Origin: Bifidobacterium breve
Lineage (GTDB): Bacteria > Actinomycetota > Actinomycetes > Nanopelagicales > Nanopelagicaceae
Length of the DNA stretch: 6,416 bases
Direction of reading: 5' to 3'
Assembly: GCA_943324025.2 (NCBI GenBank)
Contig: CALPKA020000030.1
Location: 1-6,416 of the forward strand
The first letter of the stretch is position 1. Every line of letters starts with the position of its first letter. The notes below the pieces were generated by a model. The model did not search any database and was not told the origin of the DNA. It saw only the letters and a list, made by a program, of their open reading frames with translations. Position numbers and translations under genes: made by a program. This document shows positions 1-6,416 of this stretch, one piece after another.

Positions 1-1
1 C

Positions 2-886
2 CAAAAAGTTTACTTATCTGCAACCCCAGGAAAATATGAACTTGAAAAAACAAATAATGATGTAGTTGAACAAGTCATTAGACCAACTGGTTTGGTGGAC
101 CCGAAAATTGTCATAAAGCCAATAAAAGGGCAAATTGATGATTTGATTGCCGAAATTAGAATTAGGGCAGAGAAGAATGAAAGAGTATTAGTAACAACTT
201 TAACCAAAAAGATGTCTGAGGATCTAACTGATTACATGCTGGAGATGGGCGTAAAGGTTAGATATCTACATTCTGAAGTTGATACTTTGCGAAGAGTTGA
301 ATTACTTAGAGAGTTACGAACTGGTGAATACGATGTACTAATAGGAATAAATCTTCTTAGAGAAGGTTTGGATCTACCAGAAGTTTCATTGGTTGCAATT
401 TTGGATGCTGACAAAGAGGGATTCTTACGATCTGCAACTTCGTTGATTCAGACGATTGGGCGAGCAGCACGCAATGTTTCAGGCGAAGTTCATATGTATG
501 CCGACAACATTACAAAATCAATGGCCAAAGCAATTGATGAAACAAATAGGAGGCGAGCCAAGCAGGTTGCCTATAATCTTGAACACGGGATTGATCCAAC
601 TCCGCTGCGCAAGAAGATTGCAGACATCACAGATTTGATCACTAAAGAGGTAGATGACACAGAGGAATTGTCAGCAAAAACCAAGAAAATCGGTTTTACT
701 AGTGGGGTTAATCTGAAGAATGCCCAATCACTTCCTAAACAGGAGCTAATTGCGTTGATTGAGTCTCTTACAGATCAAATGAAATTGGCAGCCTCTGAGT
801 TAAGTTTTGAATTAGCGGCTAGATTAAGAGATGAAATAAGAGAACTAAAGCGAGAGCTAAAGGGAATGCACGAGGCAGGCAATTGA
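2..886 (+). CDS. uvrB: UvrABC system protein B (excinuclease helicase subunit), 3' part
   Basis: This is the C-terminal 294 residues of UvrB, in frame from base 2 to the TGA at 884-886; roughly 400 N-terminal residues, including the Walker A helicase motif and most of the beta-hairpin region, lie before the window. UvrB is loaded onto DNA by UvrA, verifies the lesion using ATP and recruits UvrC. Visible, in window residue numbers, are the SATPG motif (6-10), RVLVTTLTK (61-69), YLHS (88-91), helicase motif [11 protein letters not shown] (115-124) and motif [10 protein letters not shown] (150-157). A charged linker follows, then a C-terminal UVR coiled-coil motif (about 253-288, with [15 protein letters not shown]), which pairs with the equivalent motif in UvrC. 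An internal GTG/ATG start is not credible because the reading frame and family similarity continue to the window edge. The stop overlaps the uvrA start by one base. Nothing looks degenerate. Confidence 0.98.
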   Translation, partial: QKVYLSATPGKYELEKTNNDVVEQVIRPTGLVDPKIVIKPIKGQIDDLIAEIRIRAEKNERVLVTTLTKKMSEDLTDYMLEMGVKVRYLHSEVDTLRRVELLRELRTGEYDVLIGINLLREGLDLPEVSLVAILDADKEGFLRSATSLIQTIGRAARNVSGEVHMYADNITKSMAKAIDETNRRRAKQVAYNLEHGIDPTPLRKKIADITDLITKEVDDTEELSAKTKKIGFTSGVNLKNAQSLPKQELIALIESLTDQMKLAASELSFELAARLRDEIRELKRELKGMHEAGN

Positions 887-888
887 TG
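872..888 (+). promoter_or_regulatory. uvrB-uvrA translational coupling junction and likely uvrA ribosome binding site
   Basis: The uvrB stop and uvrA start form TGATG: TGA at 884-886 and ATG at 886-888 share one base, the usual arrangement for termination-reinitiation. Upstream, GAGG (872-875) and AGG (877-879) lie 10 and 6 bases from the ATG and could act as a modest Shine-Dalgarno. A TTG at 883-885, directly before the ATG and in the same frame, would add one residue. ATG is preferred because UvrA family proteins normally begin with a short M-x-D-R-L-x-V-R-G-A-R stretch, which the ATG gives exactly. Confidence 0.7.
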
Positions 889-3726
889 AATGATCGCTTA
901 ATAGTTCGCGGCGCCCGTGAGCATAATTTAAAAAATGTTTCTCTAGATATGCCTCGAAACTCACTTATCGTTTTTACTGGATTATCTGGTTCCGGAAAAT
1001 CATCTTTGGCTTTCGATACGATATTTGCTGAAGGCCAACGTAGATATGTTGAATCACTTTCAGCTTATGCTCGACAATTTCTTGGTCAAATGGATAAGCC
1101 TGATGTTGATTTCATTGAGGGATTATCTCCAGCGGTTTCAATTGATCAAAAGTCCACCAATAGAAACCCAAGATCAACAGTTGGAACTATTACTGAAGTT
1201 TATGATTATTTAAGATTACTTTTTGCAAGGGCGGGCAAGCCTCACTGTCCAAAATGTGGAAAAGCGATTGCCAAGCAAACGCCACAAAACATCGTAGATC
1301 AGATATTGCAAATGGAGGAAGGACTAAAATTCCAAGTATTGGCTCCTGTAATTCGGGCAAGAAAGGGAGAGTTCCTGGACCTTTTTAAGGATTTCACAAC
1401 ACAGGGTTATTCCAGAGTTAGAGTTGATGGCACTACATATCAGATTGCCGAAGTGCCAAAACTAAAGAAACAAGAGAAACACACTATTGAGGTTGTTGTT
1501 GATCGTTTAAGCGTGAAATCTGAAAGTAAATCAAGAATCACCGATTCAATCGAAACGGCACTTAAACTTGCAAGTGGTTTAGTCATTCTTGATTTTGTGG
1601 ATGCTAAAAAAGGTTCACCAGATAAAGAAAAATCATTTAGTGAACATATGGCTTGCCATGAATGTGAGCTATCTTTTGAGGAGTTAGAGCCACGTTCGTT
1701 CTCTTTCAACTCTCCATTTGGAGCCTGCCCTGAATGCACTGGCATAGGAACAAAACTTGAGGTAGATGAAGAATTGATCATTCCCGATGATTCTTTATCA
1801 ATTGATGATGGTGCAATTGCGCCTTGGTCGGGTGGTCAATCATCAGAGTATTTTTTGCGTTTGCTTGAAGGTTTATCTGCTGATTTAAAGTTCTCGTTAA
1901 CGGTTCCGTGGAAGAAATTATCTGAGAAGGCAAAAGGCGCAATCTTAAATGGCTGGGATTATGAAGTGCATGTTAAGTACAAAAATCGCTATGGTCGCGT
2001 AAGGAATTATTCAACAGGTTTCGAAGGAGTTATTCCGTTTATCCATCGTCGCCATGGTGAAACAGACAGTGATTACAGCCGCGATAAATATGAGGCCTAT
2101 ATGCGGGAAACCCCATGTCCTTCATGTAAGGGCAGTAGGTTAAAACCTGAAGTACTTGCTGTAACGCTCGGTGGTAAAAACATTGCGCAGATCTGTGACT
2201 ACTCAATAGCTGAATGCGCAGTATTTCTTAAAGACATCTCTCTGACAGCTCGAGAGAAAAAAATTGCCGAACGAGTGCTTAAAGAGGTTCATGCACGCTT
2301 GGGATTTTTACTAGATGTCGGTTTAGATTATCTATCCTTAGCCCGACCTGCAGCCACATTATCTGGTGGCGAGGCCCAGCGAATTCGTCTTGCAACTCAA
2401 ATCGGTTCTGGGTTAACAGGAGTTTTGTATGTGCTCGATGAACCAAGTATTGGATTACATCAACGTGATAACCGGAAATTGATTGAAACTTTAACAAGGC
2501 TTAGAGACTTAGGTAATACGTTGATTGTGGTTGAGCATGATGAAGACACGATTCGAACTGCTGATTGGATTGTAGATATCGGACCTGGAGCAGGCGAGCA
2601 CGGTGGCAAAGTTGTATCTTCTGGAAGTTATGAAGATCTGATTGCGAGCAAAGAATCTATAACTGGTGCTTATCTATCAGGCAAATCAGTCATTGCAATT
2701 CCTAAAAAACGTAGAGCAATAGACATGAAAAAATCTCTAACTGTAAAGGATGCTAAGGAGAATAATTTACAGAATATTGATGTGACATTCCCGCTTGCTG
2801 CATTTATCGCTGTAACCGGTGTTAGCGGATCTGGAAAATCAACTCTGGTTAATGACATTTTGTACTCAGTTTTGGCTAACAAATTGAACGGAGCAAGGAT
2901 TGTTCCTGGTCGCCATAGAACCAGTACTGGTCTTGACCAATTAGACAAGGTAGTTCATGTGGACCAATCGCCAATTGGTCGAACTCCGCGTTCTAATCCC
3001 GCAACATACACAGGTGTTTTTGACAAGGTACGGGCATTGTTTGCAGAAACTAGTGAAGCTAAAGTCAGAGGTTACCAACAAGGCCGTTTCTCTTTCAATG
3101 TTAAAGGTGGCAGGTGTGAAAACTGCTCTGGCGACGGAACTATAACCATCGAAATGAATTTCCTTCCGGATGTTTATGTGCCTTGTGAAGTTTGCCATGG
3201 AGCAAGGTATAACCGTGAAACTTTAGAAGTGCACTACAAGGGAAAAACAATTGCTCAAGTTTTAGATATGCCGATTGAAGAGGCAAGTAAGTTTTTTGAA
3301 TCTGTCCCAGCTATAGCAAGATTTCTAACAACTTTGTGCGATGTTGGTCTTGGTTATGTCAGGTTGGGTCAATCAGCCCCGACGCTTTCTGGAGGAGAGG
3401 CTCAGCGCGTAAAACTGGCAACAGAGTTACAACGCCGCTCTACTGGACGCACTATTTATGTACTTGATGAACCTACAACCGGCTTACATTTTGAGGATGT
3501 GAGAAAGCTGCTTTTGGTTTTAAATCGATTAGTGGATACAGGTAATACCGTGATCGTCATCGAACATAATTTAGATGTAATTAAATGTGCTGATTGGGTA
3601 ATAGATCTTGGCCCAGAAGGTGGATCAGGTGGCGGTTTAGTTGTTGCAGAAGGACGACCGGAAGATATTGTTAAAAACCAAAAGAGTTATACCGGAAAGT
3701 TTCTAGCCAACGCGCTTAAGAAATAA
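886..3726 (+). CDS. uvrA: UvrABC system protein A (excinuclease ATPase subunit)
   Basis: Full-length UvrA of 946 residues, close to the usual 940-950. It is the DNA-damage sensor of nucleotide excision repair: an ABC-type ATPase that dimerises, scans DNA and delivers UvrB to lesions. The first ATPase half has Walker [10 protein letters not shown] (32-40), signature LSGGEAQ (492-498) and Walker B YVLDEPS (D518, E519). The second has Walker [10 protein letters not shown] (645-653), signature LSGGEAQ (834-840) and Walker B YVLDEPT (D861, E862). The UvrB-binding insertion follows the first Walker region (around 130-245, with RARKGEF). Zinc sites are C257/C260/C281/C284 and C744/C747/C767/C770, the latter being the finger needed for damage recognition in E. 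coli. Further CxxC pairs at C121/C124 and C411/C414 could form the third zinc module known from Geobacillus UvrA. It overlaps uvrB by one base and precedes uvrC by three. No LexA-type operator can be judged, since the operon promoter is outside the window. Confidence 0.99.
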   Translation: MNDRLIVRGAREHNLKNVSLDMPRNSLIVFTGLSGSGKSSLAFDTIFAEGQRRYVESLSAYARQFLGQMDKPDVDFIEGLSPAVSIDQKSTNRNPRSTVGTITEVYDYLRLLFARAGKPHCPKCGKAIAKQTPQNIVDQILQMEEGLKFQVLAPVIRARKGEFLDLFKDFTTQGYSRVRVDGTTYQIAEVPKLKKQEKHTIEVVVDRLSVKSESKSRITDSIETALKLASGLVILDFVDAKKGSPDKEKSFSEHMACHECELSFEELEPRSFSFNSPFGACPECTGIGTKLEVDEELIIPDDSLSIDDGAIAPWSGGQSSEYFLRLLEGLSADLKFSLTVPWKKLSEKAKGAILNGWDYEVHVKYKNRYGRVRNYSTGFEGVIPFIHRRHGETDSDYSRDKYEAYMRETPCPSCKGSRLKPEVLAVTLGGKNIAQICDYSIAECAVFLKDISLTAREKKIAERVLKEVHARLGFLLDVGLDYLSLARPAATLSGGEAQRIRLATQIGSGLTGVLYVLDEPSIGLHQRDNRKLIETLTRLRDLGNTLIVVEHDEDTIRTADWIVDIGPGAGEHGGKVVSSGSYEDLIASKESITGAYLSGKSVIAIPKKRRAIDMKKSLTVKDAKENNLQNIDVTFPLAAFIAVTGVSGSGKSTLVNDILYSVLANKLNGARIVPGRHRTSTGLDQLDKVVHVDQSPIGRTPRSNPATYTGVFDKVRALFAETSEAKVRGYQQGRFSFNVKGGRCENCSGDGTITIEMNFLPDVYVPCEVCHGARYNRETLEVHYKGKTIAQVLDMPIEEASKFFESVPAIARFLTTLCDVGLGYVRLGQSAPTLSGGEAQRVKLATELQRRSTGRTIYVLDEPTTGLHFEDVRKLLLVLNRLVDTGNTVIVIEHNLDVIKCADWVIDLGPEGGSGGGLVVAEGRPEDIVKNQKSYTGKFLANALKK

Positions 3727-3732
3727 CCCATG
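3724..3732 (+). other. uvrA-uvrC junction, three-base gap in one reading frame
   Basis: The uvrA TAA (3724-3726) is followed by CCC and then the uvrC ATG (3730-3732), so both genes are in the same frame with a single stop between them. I see no purine-rich Shine-Dalgarno within the 20 bases upstream (the sequence reads ...cgcttaagaaataaccc). uvrC translation therefore probably depends on ribosomes arriving from uvrA, or on leaderless-like initiation tolerance. Confidence 0.6.
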
Positions 3733-5643
3733 AGTGATCCAAAAAGCTACCGACCTACCAACCTTCCCAATGATCCAGGTGTGTATCGGTTCTTTGATAA
3801 GAACGACAAGATTATTTATGTGGGTAAAGCTAAGAACATAAAAAATCGACTTAACTCTTATTTTGGCAGCAATTTACAAATAAAAACTCGGAGAATGGTA
3901 AACACTGCCGTACGGGTTGATTGGACAGTTGTTAACACTGAAGTAGAGGCACTTCAGTTGGAGTTTACATGGATAAAGCAATATAGCCCAGATTTCAATG
4001 TGCAGTTCAAGGATGATAAGTCATATCCATATTTAGCGATAGATTTGAATTCTGAATATCCAAGATTATTCATATCCAGAGCAAAGAAAATTCCAGGGGT
4101 CAAATACTTTGGACCGTATTCGCACGCCTGGGCTTTGCGAAGCACATTTGAAACCCTTATCAAGATTTACCCTGTGAGAACTTGCAGTGAATCTAATTTT
4201 CAAACTGCTAAAAGAAATAAACGACAATGCTTGCTAGGTGATATTGGTAAATGTGTAGCACCATGTGTGGAGTGGGTAGACCAATTTGAGCATAAGAAAT
4301 TAGCAACGGATTTGGCATCATTCTTAGAAAAATCACCTGAAGAAATTTCACTACGAATTGAAGAGGAAATGAAAGTTGCTTCAAATATGCAGGAATATGA
4401 GCGAGCTGCAAAATTACGCGATCAGCTTGAAGCCATAAATAAGGCATTCGAATCTACAGATCGTTTTTTGAACCAGAATATTGATGCTGACGTACTAGCG
4501 ATACATGAAGAGATCACACATGCTGCATTATCGCAATTTATTATTTCCTCTGGAAGAATTACTGGTTCACGATCTTGGATTATTGATCGTGCCAATTTAC
4601 TCGAAGATGAATCAATAATCTCGGCATTGATAGGAAAAGTTTATGGAGACAGTATTCCTCCCAGCGAGATATTAGTTGATTCTTTACCAGTTGATCATGA
4701 GGTGCTTGAAACTTGGTTAAGTGAGAAGCGTGGGAAATCTGTTGAGTTAATACAGCCTTCACGGGGTGAAAAATTTGATTTAGTGCAAATGGTCAAAAGA
4801 AATGCCAATCAATCCTTAATTCAGTATTTAAGTAAAAGGGCTAATGATGCTGCGGTTAGTGGATCAGCTCTGGCTGAAATAGCAGAGCAGCTTGAGTTGG
4901 TAGAACTACCGCTTAGGATTGAATGTTTTGATGTGTCTAATATTCAAGGAACATCAATGGTAGCTTCAATGGTTGTGTTTGAAGATGGTCAACCAAAAAA
5001 GAGTGATTATCGAAGGTTTTCAATATCCGATGACTTAGATTTTGATGATACAAAAGCGATGTATCACGTAATTACGCGGCGGTTTAAGAGGTATCTGGAA
5101 GAAAAAGATGTAGATCTTGTTGATTCAAAGATTTCAGGTGGTACGCGGCCAAAATTTGCTTATCCTCCTCAATTAGTTGTTGTAGATGGCGGTAAGCCTC
5201 AGGTGAATGCTGCTGCGAAAGCTTTACAAGATCTGGGAATCACAGATGTTGCATTGTGCGGCTTAGCAAAACGACTGGAAGAGGTGTGGTTACCAAACAA
5301 TAGTGAACCAGTAATTTTCCCAAGGCATAGCGAAGCTTTGTACTTATTGCAAAAGATTCGAGATGAAGCACATCGGTTTGCGATTAATTTTCATAGAAGT
5401 AAACGATCTAAGTTAATGCTTGAATCTCTACTTGATGATTTAAGTGGATTAGGCGAGGCCCGTAAAAAGGCATTGCTTACACATTTTGGATCAGTAACTG
5501 CTTTACGCAGTGCAAGTGAATCTGATATTTCTGAGATTCCAGGGATTGGCGAAAAAATGGCAAAATCGATAGTTGACCAACTAAAAACTGTTATTAATTC
5601 GAACAAAATTGATACTGAAACAGGCGAAATTTTGGGTGCTTGA
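3730..5643 (+). CDS. uvrC: UvrABC system protein C (excinuclease nuclease subunit)
   Basis: Complete UvrC of 637 residues, in the normal actinobacterial range. It is recruited by UvrB and makes the 3' and then the 5' incision around the lesion. The N-terminal GIY-YIG nuclease (about 13-100) shows GVY (17-19), YVG (30-32), R40 and probable catalytic E78. Four cysteines, C152, C167, C175 and C179, match the iron-sulphur cluster ligands described in E. coli UvrC. A UVR motif (about 207-240) is the partner of the UvrB C-terminus. The RNase H-like 5' nuclease has D401 (CFDVSN), D439/D440 (DDTKAM), D486 (VVVDGG) and H548 (RDEAH), matching E. coli D399, D438, D466 and H538. Tandem helix-hairpin-helix motifs close the protein (about 569-598, and 599-627 with PGIG at 604-607). 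The start is supported by MSDPKSYRP, the usual actinobacterial N-terminus, and by the abutting uvrA stop. No catalytic residue is missing. Confidence 0.99.
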   Translation: MSDPKSYRPTNLPNDPGVYRFFDKNDKIIYVGKAKNIKNRLNSYFGSNLQIKTRRMVNTAVRVDWTVVNTEVEALQLEFTWIKQYSPDFNVQFKDDKSYPYLAIDLNSEYPRLFISRAKKIPGVKYFGPYSHAWALRSTFETLIKIYPVRTCSESNFQTAKRNKRQCLLGDIGKCVAPCVEWVDQFEHKKLATDLASFLEKSPEEISLRIEEEMKVASNMQEYERAAKLRDQLEAINKAFESTDRFLNQNIDADVLAIHEEITHAALSQFIISSGRITGSRSWIIDRANLLEDESIISALIGKVYGDSIPPSEILVDSLPVDHEVLETWLSEKRGKSVELIQPSRGEKFDLVQMVKRNANQSLIQYLSKRANDAAVSGSALAEIAEQLELVELPLRIECFDVSNIQGTSMVASMVVFEDGQPKKSDYRRFSISDDLDFDDTKAMYHVITRRFKRYLEEKDVDLVDSKISGGTRPKFAYPPQLVVVDGGKPQVNAAAKALQDLGITDVALCGLAKRLEEVWLPNNSEPVIFPRHSEALYLLQKIRDEAHRFAINFHRSKRSKLMLESLLDDLSGLGEARKKALLTHFGSVTALRSASESDISEIPGIGEKMAKSIVDQLKTVINSNKIDTETGEILGA

Positions 5644-5667
5644 CAGATATAGCAAGATATTCATATG
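5640..5667 (+). repeat. uvrC-rapZ intergenic spacer with short AGATAT direct repeat and TTGACA hexamer
   Basis: The 21-base gap (5644-5664) is the longest non-coding stretch in the window. It holds AGATAT twice (5645-5650 and 5655-5660), ten bases apart. A TTGACA identical to the sigma-70 -35 consensus spans the uvrC stop (5640-5645). The best -10-like match at suitable spacing (TATGAA, 5664-5669) overlaps the rapZ start codon, so a promoter here would begin transcription inside rapZ. No Shine-Dalgarno is evident before the ATG. These are most likely chance patterns in AT-rich DNA. Confidence 0.25.
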
Positions 5668-6416
5668 AAGAGTGATACAGAAATTTTAGTTATCTCTGGT
5701 ATGAGCGGGGCAGGTAGATCAACGGTTGCCCATAGCTTGGAAGATTTAGGTTGGTATGTTGTCGATAATCTACCCCCTGCTCTTGTTGGTAATTTAATTG
5801 AGTTAGTAGAAAAATCAGTTCAGAAAATTGCAGTAGTAATTGATGTGCGCGGTAGAGCTTTTTTTGATGACTTAACAAATGCACTTGCCGATTTGGCCGA
5901 ACAAGGAGTTTCAAGAAAAATACTTTTTGTCGATGCGGCCGATGATGCTTTGGTTCGCCGATTTGAATCCACACGCAGACCCCATCCGTTGCAAGGCAGC
6001 GGAAGAATTCTAGATGGCATAAGCAAAGAGCGTGTTCGTTTGCAAGAAATTAGAAACGCAGCGGACATAATTATTGATTCATCTGCGTTAAACATTCATC
6101 AACTCGAAAAGAAAGTAAATGATTATTTCAATCAAAACTCAGATGTGGATCTTAAGGTGAATATTCTTTCCTTTGGTTATAAATATGGAATACCTGTTGA
6201 TGCAGACTTAGTCATGGATTGTCGGTTCATAGCAAATCCTCATTGGGACCCCAAATTGAGACCATTAACGGGAATGGATAAATCCGTTAGTAAAGCTGTT
6301 TTGGAAAGTGCAAATGTTGAAGAGTTTTTGGAGAGATACCAATTGCTTTTTGACACTTTAGCTAAAGGTTTCATTACTGAAGGTAGAAAATTCTTAACTC
6401 TTGCAATTGGGTGTAC
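5665..6416 (+). CDS. rapZ: RapZ/YvcJ-family P-loop nucleotide-binding protein (RNase adapter family), 5' part
   Basis: First 250 residues of a protein that is about 285-300 residues in this family; the frame is open to the window end and stops within GCT of the conserved GCTGGxHRS segment. The N-terminal P-loop domain has GMSGAGRST (12-20) and DNLPP (34-38), followed by DVRGRAFF (60-67), RRPHPLQG (104-111), the start of the C-terminal domain at SFGYKYGIPVDADLV (169-183), NPHW (191-194; H193 corresponds to E. coli H190) and LRPLTG (198-203). In E. coli RapZ senses glucosamine-6-phosphate and guides RNase E to the GlmZ small RNA. B. subtilis YvcJ hydrolyses nucleotides. The actinobacterial role is not established and GlmZ is not expected there. 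Position 18 is Arg where most P-loops have Lys, as in M. tuberculosis Rv1421. The ATG is supported by its distance to the P-loop; an in-frame TAG at 5650-5652 blocks any longer start. It probably belongs to the uvr operon, with yvcK and whiA expected downstream. Confidence 0.96.
   Translation, partial: MKSDTEILVISGMSGAGRSTVAHSLEDLGWYVVDNLPPALVGNLIELVEKSVQKIAVVIDVRGRAFFDDLTNALADLAEQGVSRKILFVDAADDALVRRFESTRRPHPLQGSGRILDGISKERVRLQEIRNAADIIIDSSALNIHQLEKKVNDYFNQNSDVDLKVNILSFGYKYGIPVDADLVMDCRFIANPHWDPKLRPLTGMDKSVSKAVLESANVEEFLERYQLLFDTLAKGFITEGRKFLTLAIGC

Noticed and set aside
92..94. GTG at 92 as a start of a short uvrB-like gene
   Set aside because: The frame is open to base 2 and encodes the conserved UvrB residues [11 protein letters not shown] upstream of it, so the gene is simply cut by the window edge.
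883..885. TTG as an earlier uvrA start
   Set aside because: It would add a single Met before the ATG at 886; the ATG gives the standard UvrA N-terminus and the common TGATG overlap.
1440..1781. Open reading frame of 113 codons on the - strand inside uvrA
   Set aside because: It lies wholly opposite well-conserved UvrA codons, resembles no family I recognise and is low-complexity Ser-rich; it is a shadow of the coding strand.
3700..3760. Transcription terminator between uvrA and uvrC
   Set aside because: No inverted repeat followed by a T-run is visible, and the genes are only three bases apart.
5640..5669. A confident rapZ promoter
   Set aside because: TTGACA is perfect, but the only suitably spaced -10-like hexamer overlaps the rapZ ATG, so it could not drive full-length rapZ from this start.
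5690..6095. Two overlapping open frames on the - strand opposite rapZ
   Set aside because: The + strand frame encodes a clear RapZ with all N-terminal motifs; the antisense frames overlap each other and have no recognisable domain or upstream signal.
1..6416. A novel defence, mobile or CRISPR-like system
   Set aside because: Four conserved housekeeping genes cover essentially all bases; no repeats longer than a few bases in the spacers, no transposase, integrase or tRNA, and no unexplained stretch.

Overview
The window is a compact piece of a bacterial chromosome with four genes, all on the + strand, and almost no intergenic DNA. In order they are the 3' part of uvrB (UvrABC damage-recognition helicase), complete uvrA (damage-sensing ABC ATPase), complete uvrC (dual-incision nuclease) and the 5' part of rapZ (P-loop RNase-adapter/nucleotide-binding protein), which is cut by the window end. 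The first three encode the whole nucleotide excision repair incision machinery.

The organism is most likely an AT-rich, streamlined actinobacterium. Base composition is around 40% GC by eye, yet the proteins have actinobacterial features: the UvrC N-terminus (MSDPKSYRP...PGVYRF), its EFTWIK segment and RKFAYPPQ-like insertion before the second catalytic motif, and the RapZ P-loop with Arg in place of Lys (GMSGAGRST). A uvrC-rapZ neighbourhood, usually continuing into yvcK/cuvA and whiA, is typical of Actinobacteria. Low GC plus tight packing would fit freshwater acI/Nanopelagicales-type lineages. This placement is inference, not a database match.

Layout: uvrB occupies bases 2-886 and ends in TGATG, where its stop shares one base with the uvrA ATG at 886. 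uvrA ends at 3726, and three bases later (TAA CCC ATG) uvrC begins at 3730. uvrC ends at 5643, and 21 bases later rapZ begins at 5665 and runs off the window at 6416. No terminator-like hairpin with a T-run is visible at any junction, so the block reads as one transcription unit whose promoter lies upstream of the window.

Together, UvrA (as a dimer) finds helix-distorting lesions and loads UvrB. UvrB verifies the damage and recruits UvrC through matching C-terminal/central UVR motifs, both visible here, and UvrC cuts on both sides of the lesion. RapZ is not a repair protein in characterised bacteria, so its presence most likely reflects the conserved uvrC-rapZ gene order. All key catalytic and metal-binding residues I looked for in the complete genes are intact. 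I found no mobile element, RNA gene, CRISPR array or undescribed system; the window is conserved housekeeping DNA, and the findings below are modest.
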